The notes beneath the pieces were generated by a model. The model saw only the letters and a list, made by a program, of their open reading frames with translations. It searched no databases and was not told the DNA's origin. From Zychaea mexicana (taxonomy: Eukaryota > Mucoromycota > Mucoromycetes > Mucorales > Lichtheimiaceae), in the NCBI RefSeq assembly GCF_025766255.1, contig NW_026516668.1:310001-374000 (forward strand): 64,000 nt of DNA, written 5' to 3'. Made by a program: the position numbers and the translations under genes. Of the stretch, positions 1 to 19,036 are shown in pieces (the first letter of the stretch is position 1; every line of letters begins with the position of its first letter).

Positions 1-111
1 TGGATCACGTAAATATATACATGAACCAAAAAAAAAAAATTACGGACATGCCACACGGGTGAATCTACACGCGATTCCACAACTTTTCGAACTAAAAAGA
101 ACGATATATAG

Positions 112-532
112 ACAATCAACACAAAGGATTTGGTTTCATACAATTTGAAGAAGTAGAGGATTGCGATGCAGCCGTTGACAATATGCATCTTGCAGAATTA
201 AATGGCAAAGTTATCAAAGTAAACAAGGCAAAACCACAACGAGTCATAGCAGGCTCCAATCGTGCAGGTAAGAAAAAAAGGCGTTTATACGTAGTATATG
301 TATAATACGCGTTCCCAAAACACCAATTATCATCGTTCTTACTACGACTATGATATGTGTACGGGCAGAATTACTAACAGATATATGCTTAAATGATATA
401 CCTTTAGTATGGAGTGACGACACATGGTTACAAAAGTATGCCAACCCAGATGCAGATAAGGACGGCAACGACAACGACAATGCAGACGTAGAACCAAAAT
501 CACCCGATCATCCACCCCCGCCATCGCCATGA
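112..532 (+). CDS. RRM RNA-binding protein, PPIE/CYP33-like, 5' end outside window
   Basis: Two exons are visible: 112-267 and 408-532 (stop TGA 530-532), joined across a GTAAG...TTTAG intron so that G+TA restores a Val codon. The first exon carries the C-terminal half of an RNA recognition motif, including RNP1-like KGFGFIQF, then [15 protein letters not shown]. After the intron comes V-W-S-D-D-T-W-L. That RRM plus WSDD(D/T)WL combination is characteristic of the RNA-binding half of cyclophilin E (PPIE/CYP33), a spliceosome-associated protein. The reading frame then ends in a short Asp/Asn/Pro-rich tail with no cyclophilin isomerase domain, so this looks like an RRM-only version. Bases 1-8, followed by GTAAAT, could be the end of the preceding exon, and their phase fits. 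The start codon lies upstream of the window. Confidence 0.8.
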
Positions 533-721
533 TAGAGCAAAAAAAAGCAGGATCTCGAACCATCTAAAATAAAAAACAGTTTGGCATCACCTCACCACGT
601 GACGCAGAGGGCAGCAATGTCTCAGTTTCATCAAAGCAAAAAAAAAAAGCAGTGCCTTTTTTCCAACTTGCCATTCATCTATCTTCTTCTCCCTTCCTTG
701 TGTGTACAAACGTTTACAAAC

Positions 722-2017
722 ATGGCGACACTTCTTTCTGCTCTTAAACCCTTTTTTCGACATACGATCCGTCTCATCACCTTTACGCTATTTACACTCA
801 TTATCCTATTTCACGGTTTACTGCAGATGTTACAGTTGGCATTTTTCTCCACTGCACCGACCCAATATCGAACAGTGGCAATCACTATGGCAAGGTAGAA
901 TTTCAAGGAAGTGGTTCTGCGCAAGGAAGAGAGGTGATGAACGCAATATTTTTTATGACATTGCAACACTGATAATGGTCAAAAAACCGTAGTAGTGGTA
1001 TGGGAAAAGCGTTAGCATACGAATATGCTAAAGATCATCAGCGGCTTGTTCTTTTCTGTGATGATACAAGTATGTAAAAGAATTGATCCTATGATTCTGG
1101 GGAAATTTGTACCGCAAAAAATGGTTGGATACTAGTAGGAAGAGAATTCAGTAGGACGTCAGCAAGGAAGTGGGTTACAAGTAGAAGAAAAAGGTCAATC
1201 AGTAATGTTATCGACTCAATCTATTTAGGAGCGTTGGAGGCAATAGGCATACGGTGTTTAGTACTTGGATCCCCATCTGTGGAAACGATAACGTTGAACC
1301 TCAGGAATACTAAGGCAGTGAACGATTTTTTTGCAGAGCAAGTGAATCAACTGCAAATCGATCTATTCATCGCCAATGTATTTCTTCGCCCGTTTGACGT
1401 TCCTCAAATGAACGGACCCAGTCCGATAGATGAAGATACGGATTATGTTACCGGGATTGTCCCTATCTTATCACTGTTTCGCTTAGCACAAAACTTGGGG
1501 AGACGATTCCAAATCGCGGGTAAACAACGAACTAACATTTAAAATAATTACTGTGCGTGTGTGTGTACGTGTATTCTGGGTGTTGCAAGGTAGGGCAGAT
1601 GATCTAACTAACGCTAACTATGTATAATTTATTCAAATAGTCTGTTTGAATACGGATGGTCTAGCGAAGATACTACCGTACTCTGTGGATCTTTTGGTAC
1701 AATTCGATGTTGCGAGAAGTGCCATGAGGATGCTTACAACACATCTTCGAGTACTGGGCAAACAATACGATGTTCAAGTCAACAACATCGTGGCAGAAGA
1801 ATACCTGCTCGTTTCTTTCTTCCATATGTTAGGATGGAGTGCCATTGCCGAGAGGGCAGTGGGATGCTTGGCTGCTCAAACACGACGTGCTTTGAGCCAA
1901 AACTTAGCAGTCATCTATCCACCTGTGGGCATATTCTTTATCACAGTGCTTTTGGCCTCTCTCCCAGCAACTATCAGACAAGAGCTTGCATTAGTACTTC
2001 AATCATTAACACCCTGA
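722..2017 (+). CDS. SDR-fold membrane protein with degenerate catalytic motifs
   Basis: Four exons, 722-894, 993-1069, 1229-1519 and 1641-2017, join in phase to give 305 aa. The ATG at 722 is the first Met before a hydrophobic helix (about residues 16-42), which suggests a membrane anchor; a second hydrophobic stretch lies near the C-terminus (YPPVGIFFITVLLASLP). Residues 50-75 match the nucleotide-binding start of classical short-chain dehydrogenases, as TVAIT-M-ASSGMGKALAYEYAK. Three hallmarks are altered: the first Gly of TGxxxGxG is Met56, the NNAG block reads I-A-N-V (131-134), and the YxxxK catalytic pair reads F202-D-V-A-R206. The frame is fully open with sound splice sites, so I call it a pseudoenzyme rather than a pseudogene. 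Substrate is unknown; a relative of 3-ketosphinganine reductase or an 11-beta-HSD-like enzyme is possible. Confidence 0.7.
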
Positions 2018-3396
2018 CGTTTCCATCGTGATCTCACGCCCCTCATATGTTAATTGTATAATATACTCAATATCCTTTTGTGGTATGTTGTTAAGATTAT
2101 ATGTATAAAAATAAAAAGTCACACGTGTACATGCACACACAAGTGGTAGCAGTACCGTTGAGTACTAAGCTGACTCAATGGATGGATGTGTGGGACGAGG
2201 GGATTTATCAGGGGCCTAAAGAACGAGTTTCTGGAACCATTCTTGCCTAACAGTCTTATCCATGTTTGGATTAATGCAAGGGAAAAAGCTAATTCATCAG
2301 TTAATGTTTAAACATTTATGCTAGGAATACAGTAACGTTGGTAAAAACGGCGTGAATAAATTATCAATAAGGCTCGCAAGTAAACTACATTTTTGCACGA
2401 TTGAATCATTATGACGATACTATTCAGTGAGTTGATCTCCTGTCAAACACATATTGCGAGAATAAAAGCAGCCCATTATAATTTCGCAGGTATCGTTATT
2501 TGGAAGATTTAGCAAGTCTTAGACAGGTTGCACCACCAAATTATCCATCATACTCATATCAGAATGCATGTACAGATTTGCTCTTATTTACTTAGCGATG
2601 ACATGAATACAGAAAATGCTTGGTGTACCTACACATGTATGTTTAACTCTTTTTAAAGAAAAATGAACGCTCCAGAGGTTCTTTTGACTTGTTGTAGCTG
2701 GACGGTTGTCATACTGTATAATATACAAATGCTGTTAGGGGGAAAACCAAGTGCTTCGATTTGTATTTGTGATTAGCCCCCATTTATTGGAGCTTCACGC
2801 CAATGGGATGCAGCTCACGAACCTGCTCATAAACAAGTTTTTTCCTGCATATGTATTCGCCCGATAGCGATCCAAAAGCCCGGATCTGCAAACAAAATGA
2901 GGGCGTCGTTGTGTAATACATAATACTGCTGGATCCAGTCTACAAACCAGTTACTACAAAAATGACAGTTGGAATGAATTCGGACAGCACCACTACTTGT
3001 TTTTACTTTTTGCCATGTACATCTCATGGTTATTAATAGCCAGGTTAAAACCAATAACAGACAGTAAATGCTATTTCCTTAATTTCTGTGTTTCCCTATT
3101 TATTCCTCAACTCCTTGGAACTGGTTCTATGCAATGGAAATGAAATCTTAATCTCATTTTAGTTTTTGCCGAGAACATATTATTGCCATCCCTATTTTTA
3201 TTCTTAAAGACCAAAAGCAGAGTCAAGATGAAACAAAGTGTTTGTGGTATATGTGCTATTTTTGCGATCGATCTCCCGAAACATACCAATGTAAGCCCCA
3301 GCAACAAACAAGTTTTTCTTTGAGGCCCTGTCTCTCTCTCTCTCTCTCCCCTCTCATCATCACTTATCCACTCCTTAGTATCTATTTGATGTAAGT
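2018..3396. other. Intergenic, no gene recognised
   Basis: About 1.4 kb, AT-rich, between two convergent genes (+ SDR-like gene and - DUF1279 gene). Short open frames on both strands show no recognisable domain or paired splice sites. A TC run (about 3330-3348) lies just past the stop of the minus-strand gene. Confidence 0.5.
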
Positions 3397-4018
3397 TTAT
3401 TTCTTGCGAAAAAATCTTGTCACAAAGGCGCCGATAGGTCCAACCAGTCGTTCTGCCATAAATGGTGTTAATGCCACGGATGCAGCGATCCGAAGAGGCA
3501 ACATGGCCTTGAGCAGTTGTACAGTTGTTGTTGATAGAAGAGAAAGAAAAGATAAACAACAATTTAGCATTGCATATTGATTACTTTTATCAATCAAATG
3601 TACCCCTTGGCAAGGTTGGGTGAGAGAGAAAGAGAGAAAATCACGCCTACACACATATTACACATTGCACGCACACACGAGAACACGAACACGAACACAC
3701 ACTGATACAACCACATGTTTGACATACTTTGACAACAGCGTATGACGTTGCGAGGTTTACCATGACTCGACTGTCGGGATCAAGCGGCTCGTACCCATAG
3801 CGTGTTCTGACTTTGCTCATGATCCGATTGCCTTCCGCCACTGCTTTTTCAGGAACAGGGATCCGAATGTCGGAATTGTCGAGAGTGTAATAAACAATAG
3901 GTAAAGGTACGATTGCAGTGATTTCATGCAAGAGAGCAAATGAAGTCAAGTATGATGCAGGTTTGTGACGGAATTGCTCGGCATACTTTTTCCAAGTTGA
4001 TGCACCACGGCGAAACAT
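3397..4018 (-). CDS. DUF1279/FAM210-like mitochondrial membrane protein
   Basis: Two exons on the minus strand, 4018-3728 and 3507-3397, joined in phase 0 (GTC AAA | GCC ATG) by a 220-nt intron, give 133 aa. The N-terminus is short and basic (MFRRGASTWKKYAEQFRHK), compatible with mitochondrial import. It is followed by SYLTSFALLHEITAIVPLP, a hydrophobic segment typical of fungal DUF1279 proteins, a polar middle (IPVPEKAVAEGNR), and a second hydrophobic part after the intron (LPLRIAASVALTPFMAERLV). Fungal members of this family (the yeast MRX11 group, animal FAM210A/B) are mitochondrial inner-membrane proteins of incompletely known role. The Met at 4018 was chosen because upstream sequence in the same frame is low-complexity and has no family similarity. 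The family call comes from remembered motifs only. Confidence 0.7.
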
Positions 4019-4924
4019 GATTACTTTCTCGCTCGGTAATATAGTAGCAGCTAGTAATAGATAAAGTTTGTTTTTTTCGGGGGGTGTGTGTGGGGGAGGG
4101 GGAGGGCAGTAATAGAGGAAAGGGGAGGAGACCAGACAGAAAGAAAGAAAAAAAAGATAAAATAAGCAGCCGCGCACCTGCCATTCTTGACCTCGCGGTT
4201 ACACTGCGTACACGTGTCGGCATGGTGCAATGTAGTGTTAAGCGCGTGCAAAAAGTGTAATTCCAAAGCTCGGTACATTATCCATTCTCATTATGGATGA
4301 GACTAAGTAGCATATAGTAGAATATTCTGTTTGCTTTTTGACCATCATCATCGTTCAACGCCGGGTTTTTTAATGGTAATTTCTTTTTTGATAGGAAGGG
4401 AATAGAGGAGGAAAAGGAGGATGTCGTGGAGGAGCATACAGATGCAAATAAAAGATAAAACAAATTAGAGAGAATGTGTGCGATTAGGTTCTTTCTGATG
4501 GAGGGGGGGGGTGAAGAGAGGGAGAGATATGATACATGCTGGAAGAATATAAACGTCGAGATCTACTTGACATTTCATGTACATATCTTCGTTTCCCCTG
4601 TGATGATATACACAGAAACAAGTAGTATATAGAAATAAGAACCTATACATATGCACCAAAGAGTACACGTTACTCTCAAGAAGAACATTAGAGTTTTCAG
4701 GTGTAGATGCAATACAAGTATAAACCTCAAAAAGAAGATAGGAAGAAAAAGAGAGTGGATGTGGGGGATATAGATGCATAATAACTATTTGTTTTGGATA
4801 AGCACAGGTATTCCGCAAGCAGATGTACTAGGCTATCGAAACGTAATTATTATACATATCCAATGGACGATGAAATGAATGGGAGTGGAATGAAGAAAAA
4901 AGGAGCGCGAATTGGGGAAGTCTA
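4019..4924. other. Intergenic: DUF1279 upstream region and C2H2 gene 3' flank
   Basis: Holds the probable promoter and leader of the minus-strand DUF1279 gene (starting at 4018) and the 3' flank of the minus-strand C2H2 gene. It contains GA/CT-rich and G-rich runs (for example 4079-4106 and 4499-4511). No coding region is supported. Confidence 0.5.
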
Positions 4925-6251
4925 TCATGATGAACATGACGACGACGATGGAGACGAAGAAGACGATGATGGTGTGATAGGGTTGTTGTTGTTGCTGTGA
5001 ATCTTGGCGTGCCGTCGTAGGTTGCTGACTACCGAGAAATGGCGTCCACAGCCGTCGACTGGGCATTTGAAGGGTTTCTACATTGTACATAAGAGAGAAA
5101 TGTAAGCAACAGCTAATTTGATGTCTAATAAAAAAAAGCTTTAAAGTGGTAGCTGAGAAGAGAGTATGTACCTCGCCAGTATGACTATACATGTGCGTCG
5201 TGAGCGAGCTAGGTCGAGTGAACTTTTTGTAGCATACGGCACATTTATATCGCTTGGGCGTAGAAGAAGAGACCTTTGTGTTGAACGTGGCCATCATGTT
5301 CTGGGGCAAACCGCCATCGGACGTGATCGTCGAGGTAGGCGAAGAGGATCTAGAGGTATTTGCTGAAGAACGACGTTTGTTGTAAGGTTGACAGTGCATA
5401 GTAGGCTGTTGGTGGTAATACGGTTGAGGCTGTTGTTGTGCTGGCGAATACATAGCAGGCGATCTCAAACCGCCACGCTTGTAGTTATTGCTGCTCTGCA
5501 CTACAGTTTCAGACGTAGGATCGCCGACCAGACCTACATATTCCATACATACATAATAAAATTAGGAATACTACTCTCCATTGTCGCTTTGCTGGTTTAG
5601 ACTGAATACGTTACCAGGATACATGTACGGGTGGTAACCATGGTGATGGTGGTGATACGGAATCGTTGGGCTTAAAGTTGTTGGTTGAGGTGGTGGTGGT
5701 GGGTGGTGAAGAGGAGCTGCTACTGGACCAGCCAGTGGCGAGTTGCTGCTTCTACTGTACACGCAAGGGTCTACGGGCAAGCCGGACTCAGAACGAGTGT
5801 AATCTTCAGCCATCAACTTTGGAGTGGGTCCACCGACACATACAGCGACAAGTTGCTGGTCGAAAGAAACAGGGCTGTATTGCATCGAGGATGCCGGGCT
5901 GCTTCCCGACGCAAGCGTACGAGAAGCGTGTTGCTGTGGTTGTTGAAGTTGCTGATGAGTTTGTTGTTGAGGCAAAAATGGTTGAGGAGATGAAGGCATG
6001 AATGCATGGTGTGTCGCGCCAGCCGACGGCACCGAGACAGAGAAGCCAAAAGGTGAGCATTGGGTATCGAACAAAGCGGGGCTGTTTGCGCCAGAACTAT
6101 TCGCAGTGGTGGGGGTGGTCGTCGTTGCTGCTGCAGTCGCTGCAAAGGAAGCGGCAAGATACGGGTCGAATTGGTTCGATGGCAGACTTCCACCCCGCGA
6201 GAAGCCGTGGGTGGAGGGAACTCCCTGCGAAAAGTTGATGTCCAAGCTCAT
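4925..6251 (-). CDS. Two-finger C2H2 zinc-finger transcription factor
   Basis: Three exons, 6251-5615, 5533-5172 and 5077-4925, join in phase to give 383 aa. The first 300 or so residues are low-complexity (Ala, Thr, Ser, Gln, Pro, with a His run), typical of a fungal activation region. The C-terminus has two adjacent C2H2 fingers split by an intron at the TGE|KP linker. Finger 1 is YKCAVCYKKFTRPSSLTTHM (C-x2-C-x12-H-x3-H). Finger 2 is KCPVDGCGRHFSVVSNLRRH (C-x4-C-x12-H-x3-H). The FTRPSSL...FSVVSNLRRH pairing recurs in a large family of fungal nuclear regulators, so a DNA-binding role is expected; targets are unknown. A CTTTCAG acceptor-like site just upstream (about 6264-6270) suggests a 5' UTR intron, so Met 6251 is preferred over the in-frame Met at 6272. 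Confidence 0.85.
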
Positions 6252-6499
6252 ATTCGGGTAGACTGAAAGCATCCAAGAAAAGCGTTTGTGTGGGGGAAGA
6301 AACGAAGAAGGTAAGCGTGTGGGTTTGGGGTTCGAGCAAAAGAAACAGAAGAAGTGTACAAAGAAAATAAGCAAGCAAGCCTGTTAATTTCTCACAAAGC
6401 AGAAGGGAAAATAGAAACAACAAAGGGGTGGGGGCAGAGAAAAGGAAGGAAAGAGACGGATATTGTTCAACGGCACGCCGTGTACGGAATATACGATGT

Positions 6500-6525
6500 G
6501 AGAGAGAGAGAGAGAGAGAGAGAGA
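6500..6525. repeat. (GA)n microsatellite
   Basis: Uninterrupted GA dinucleotides of about 26 bp in the upstream region of the C2H2 gene. Confidence 0.9.
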
Positions 6526-6700
6526 AGAAATGCAAAGGGTGTATATAAAACAAAGGATCTTGCAAAGATCGACTTTCTTTTATGTGAAGAGAAAAAGGTA
6601 AAGAAGAAGAGAAAGAAGAGGGGTAAGAACAGCAAACTCAAAGAAATTCGACGAAACAGAAATACCAAGGCTATTTAAGGTGAGCTTTTCAAGGGGGGTT

Positions 6701-6731
<31 letters not shown>
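6701..6731. repeat. (CA)n microsatellite
   Basis: About 15 uninterrupted CA units upstream of the C2H2 gene. Confidence 0.9.
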
Positions 6732-6737
<6 letters not shown>

Positions 6738-8267
6738 GAGAACGGACCGGTTGGGCCAAAGAGGGAGGCCCTCACTCTCTCTGCCTGTGTGCACGTATTA
6801 CTCGGAGGGGTAACACTTGCACGAGGTTTCCGATGTCCTCATTGGCAACCAGCAACCTTGGACCCAGTATAAAGTAATAGTTGTAGCCAACTACAACAGC
6901 CGCTCGTCCGTTGCACAGACTGTCACTGTGTTACACCACTTGCCATATGGGAAAGGAAAAAATTTATCGTCTCTAATACGACTGTGTGTATGTTCATCAT
7001 CGATCGCGCAAACGAGCTCTCGATAGGAAAAAAAATTCAATCGAACAGCGCACGGCCACTCTCTTCTCCTTCCCCCAACTCTCCTCGTTCCGCGCACACG
7101 ACGTGCCCATTACTGCGTAATGTCTTGTGTATGTAGTATGTACGTGTGTGTCCCGAAAACATGATTTCATGGGGGGAGGAGGAGGAGGAGAAGAAGAAGA
7201 AGGACATAGCAGCTTACTAGCATTACCAGTAGTAGTAGTGTCAGGTCCAACTTCTCAAAGATTCACAACAGGTTGAATGTCCACCATTCTGCTACCAACT
7301 CTTGATTGCAAAAGAGGAGGTTGTTGGTTCGAAAGCAGAGCGGAGGTATTATACACTTTTGCCAACACAGTGCAAACCTTGTTGGGTGTCTGTTTCCAAC
7401 TGAGTTACTATTGAGTTATAGTAGCACTGTCAATAATCACACCATCTTCATCATCTCCGGTCTAATACATAGCAGAGTACACATATGCACTACATGCCTG
7501 AACCAAAAGAATGGAGAGCCCGCGTTTTTCATGCTCTCAAAGTCGCAGATGCTGTGTTTGCTTATTCAACGTTCAACACCACTTTTCGGGAGTTGCCATA
7601 TCTGTTGTCTAGCAATCTTTTACGTCGCACTCCTTCTTGATGCTGCTATTATTGTGTGGTGTAGATCTGAGTTGCCTTGGGACATAAACAACCGGTAGTT
7701 CCATTCCGACGACGTCCGAGACTTAATACGGATTAATTTTACTTTTGTCGTCCGACACCAACTTCTTGTCCTTTACCACTACATACAACTGTATATACTT
7801 GTGAACGTGCGTCTACACAAACTCTCACATAGAAAAGCTACTATTTTTGAAAGAAGAGCACGGCCCTTCCATCATTTTGGTTTGGTACTCCGAAAATTGG
7901 GGTTGGGGGCTGGTTAGATTCGTTGATATAAGTGGGATATAGCACAAGCCCAAAGCAAACCTGTATCTCGGAAATGTAACGAAAACAGTAACTGACAGAA
8001 TGACAAACATTGAGGATTTATTAGGATGCACCGTACACAGGTAGAGCAGTTCTTAATACGTATTAGCATATGAAACCTATGATGAATTAATTGAACCAAG
8101 TTCTGCTATGCTACTGCTCCCTTTCAGATAGCATGCACGTTAATCACTACTTTGCTTGAGGCCATCAATCCAACGCAGCGGTCCATTCTGTCATTTATGC
8201 CGAACGAGCAAGCAATCATATATACTAGCATACTTTAAAGTTTGTAATTGACAATACATAGGGTATG

Positions 8268-8289
8268 GTGTGTGTGTGTGTGTGTGTGG
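8268..8289. repeat. (GT)n microsatellite
   Basis: About 11 GT units in the 3' flank of the MGST3-like gene. Confidence 0.85.
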
Positions 8290-8448
8290 TAATAACTATA
8301 TTTTGCGATACGGTTTATTTATATTAAGATAAATACAGAAGTCTAACAGTTTTCATGTTTTTACAAAGCCATATTAGCCTTTGTATGCAACGGCACACTT
8401 GATAACACAGCACTCTGTCATAAGCACGCTCCATTTATATTTTCCTTT

Positions 8449-9185
8449 CTACTGCAAAAGAAGATTGTAAAGGGTGGAGCCAGTCATGCCCAAAAGAGCA
8501 AGGAGGCCCAAGGAGTAGAAGGCACCACGGACACGCTTTTTGGGGTCACCACTGAGATAATTAGCCGAATATACTGCTCTACCGATCAAAAATACAGCAC
8601 CGGCAGCAGAAGCATAGACTGGATGGCTGATGCCACCTACCAACAAGAGAGACGAGTACACTGGGAATACCTCCAGGTTGTTCTATCCGTTCAAACATAT
8701 CCAAGCGTTTGTCAGTTTCCCTACTATCACCCACTAACTTGTTCGTCCAAGGACAACCGTTTTTAATGTTTGTTGTATTTACCTGGTGGACACGTTGAGC
8801 GCAGTTGAACAAGTGCTTCTTGGGATCTTTTTCTGCTTCCGCTCTTTCGGCGTATGCTATTTTACGTCATGACACGCAAACACGTATATTAATAAGGCCA
8901 CATATCCATATCATATTTCAAACACATACACATATACGGAGCTTGGCCCGTTCTTTTTCTCATGTTACTCACCATAAGGGTATGGGACATCGGCGGCGCG
9001 GCGGTATTTACCAACTTGAATGCCCAAGCTGAAAAGATATAGAGCGCTAGCGGTAAAGGTAGACAGAACCTAATAACGCAAAAATGTTGATGATGGTTAG
9101 TTGTTCTCTATTTCTCAGCATTTGGTGCTTCAGATCGTTGAGCACTCACGTAGCCGTATTCCTTGCTAATAACGATTTCACCCAT
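8449..9185 (-). CDS. MGST3: Microsomal glutathione S-transferase 3-like (MAPEG)
   Basis: Four exons, 9185-9150, 9069-8973, 8856-8783 and 8682-8449, join cleanly to give 146 aa, close to the usual 150 or so of this family. The order of motifs matches MGST3: N-terminal ISKEYGYV, then a membrane helix, PYPYAYAERAEAEKDPKKHL, the MAPEG signature FNCAQRVHQNNLEVFPVY, and three further hydrophobic helices ending GMTGSTLYNLLLQ. FNCxQRxHQNxLE holds the conserved Asn/Gln/Arg/His residues of the glutathione-binding site. MAPEG enzymes are integral membrane proteins of the ER or outer mitochondrial membrane that conjugate glutathione or reduce lipid hydroperoxides. The Met at 9185 is the only plausible start, and a TATA-like box lies about 70 bp upstream. 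Confidence 0.93.
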
Positions 9186-10213
9186 TTTGAAAAAGATTAG
9201 AGTTAAGAAAAGAACACAGAAATCAAAACGCGGGGAGAAAGGAAGGACACGACTTTATATAGGGTTTGGCAGTCAGCAAACCAGTCGGTATTACGAGAGC
9301 TCCCGGCAGTGTTACACAAAAATAACACACTATAAAGGCTGTGGTACTATTACATCTGTTTCCACGGTTATCTAAAGCATTCGCGAACCGGATGCTTTAT
9401 TGGGCCAAGAGACTATGTAAGCCTCATACTTCCGTCCGGCCCATCTCTTACAATCAATTTACGGAAAGAATTAAGAGTCATAATTGAAGCCTTCTATCTG
9501 TATGCGTCATTGTTTTTCATTGATGCCAAATTTAAACCCATCTTCGCCATATTAGGCAAGATGACGACGACTTGCAAAAGTCGTACGGGATATTACCATG
9601 AATCAAAAAAAAGGACCGTATTGTTAGGTTTGGGTAGAGATTTGTATACGCTACCGTTGGGCTAGAGATTTCGGTTTCGAGTGGGTAAGGAACCCATTTT
9701 GTTCGCAGGAGACCGAAAACTGCATAATTTTCCCGACATACTGGGGCATATGGTATGTTTCTTTTCTGGATTAGTGGGATCATAACATCCACAACCGAAG
9801 AAAAGTGTAGAAAGAAATTGCTAACTTAGAATATCACTTTACATTGATTGGACCTTGCACTCTCAAACTGAACGTTAAACAAGCAATGTAAAAAAGATAC
9901 AGATAACACCCGCAAGTTTTACTGTTTAGGGGACATGAAGTAGTGTAGGGATGATATGAACGGCCCAAAATAAGCCTTTCGTTATGTATTTGTTTTTGTT
10001 GTCATTCGTTTGCTTGTTCGTTTGTTTGGTGTAGTACTATGCTGTAAGGAAACGGATGGGTTGCAAAAAAAGGAGAGAAAGGGTGAACGACTGGGAAGAG
10101 GAACCAATATAATAAATAAAAGAGAGTGGTATTGGTAATTGGATGGTGCGAGTATTAAATAGCTGTTTTCTTTGAAATGTGCGAAAGAGGGAGTGTGACG
10201 AAGGGGTATGATG
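9186..10213. other. Intergenic: MGST3 promoter and YAK1 3' flank
   Basis: The first hundred or so bases are the MGST3 promoter. The rest (about 9400-10213) is AT-rich 3' flank of YAK1, with no gene recognised. A minus-strand frame at 9532-9792 has no family features. Confidence 0.5.
9254..9261 (-). promoter_or_regulatory. TATA box of MGST3-like gene
   Basis: TATATAAA on the minus strand, about 70 bp upstream of the MGST3 start codon. Confidence 0.45.
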
Positions 10214-14209
<3,996 letters not shown>

Positions 14210-14740
14210 GACAAAACAGTACAAACGATTCTTTTTCCAAAGCGAATGTTATGTATGTGTGTGGAGGGAGAAGGGGATTGGGAGAAAAAAAATAATATGA
14301 AGGAGTAAAAAACCTCTCACACTAATGAAAAAAAAATGGGAAAAGGGTTTGAAATAGAAGAAAAGTAAGCGGAATAAAGGTAATGCTGAGAGAGAGAAAA
14401 AGAGAGAGAAGAAGAAAACGAGAGGCTGGCCTTCGAAGTGTAAAAAAAGCGCTACTGGGAGTGATAGTGGAAGTAGTTATAGCGGTCTGTATAGGTGTAT
14501 ATTGTATTATATATACACACTACCGAGCGCCTTGGAGAGAAAAGTGAGTGAGCGGGAAAGCAGCAGATATAGAGGCAAGTGGGGGGGGGGGGTGTGGCTG
14601 GCAAATTATTAAGAGATACTTTCGCAGGTTAGGCTGACCTTCTACTGTATTACACCTGACGAACGAAATCATTGAAAAACTTAATGCGTGCGGAGCGAGC
14701 GTCCCCTTTCTACACTTTAAACATATAATTTTTCTGAACA
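14210..14740. promoter_or_regulatory. Divergent YAK1/AFG2 promoter region
   Basis: 531 bp between the start codons of YAK1 (-) and AFG2 (+). It is purine-rich next to YAK1, has an AT-rich TATATATACAC stretch near 14505-14518, and a run of 12 G at 14581-14592. No defined operator was recognised. Confidence 0.5.
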
Positions 14741-18489
<3,749 letters not shown>

Positions 18490-19036
18490 AGGATCATATG
18501 CTCTCCTTCTCTCTTGCTTGATGTTGTTATTATCGGTTGGTGTGTTTGTTTACTGAATGAAATAGAAGAAGAATAGAACGGTTTCACAACTTACCCATCC
18601 GTATCATACGCACCATTCCCTGTTATTTGTAGCACAACAGCCTTGGTTTCCCGGATAACGCTGTTGCATGGTTATACTTATTCCCACACATACACACATA
18701 CAACACAATACATTTGGTTTTGGACTGCAACATAACAACAACCTTACACCTTCCGTTCTTACTCGTATTCTCTCATCAAAAACCAGCAACAGCAATAATA
18801 AAGCCAACACAGCATATAAACAAAACAATAAGAAAACGAATTTTTGTTTATTTCATATGATCAAGCGCCTCTGACCCCCAAGTAGAAGAAGCGCGATCTG
18901 AGAGAGCAGAAGGAAAGAGAGAGAAAAAGTCACGTTGGGATGGCGAGACAGATGAAAGATGCTGTGCATGATGTTAGTAGGAGGGGGGCAAAAGCTAACA
19001 AAAGTACACGAGGAAAAATACAAGGTAGTAAATTTT
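18490..19036. other. Intergenic between convergent AFG2 and ferritin
   Basis: About 550 bp of AT-rich 3' flank shared by two convergent genes. No coding feature seen. Confidence 0.55.

Larger units (their letters stand above)
6252..8448. other. Intergenic, 5' region of C2H2 gene, with microsatellites
   Basis: About 2.2 kb. The part next to 6252 is the likely leader and promoter of the minus-strand C2H2 gene and contains (GA)n and (CA)n runs. The remainder shows no recognisable domain. A 130-codon plus-strand open frame at 7306-7698 begins at a non-ATG codon and resembles nothing I know. A GT microsatellite lies at 8268-8289. Confidence 0.45.

Noticed and set aside
5571..6423. Overlapping open frames on both strands across the C2H2 gene
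   Set aside because: Shadows produced by the low-complexity coding sequence of the transcription factor.
7306..7698. 130-codon plus-strand open frame
   Set aside because: Starts at a non-ATG codon, has no recognisable domain, splice partner or composition typical of neighbours; treated as chance.
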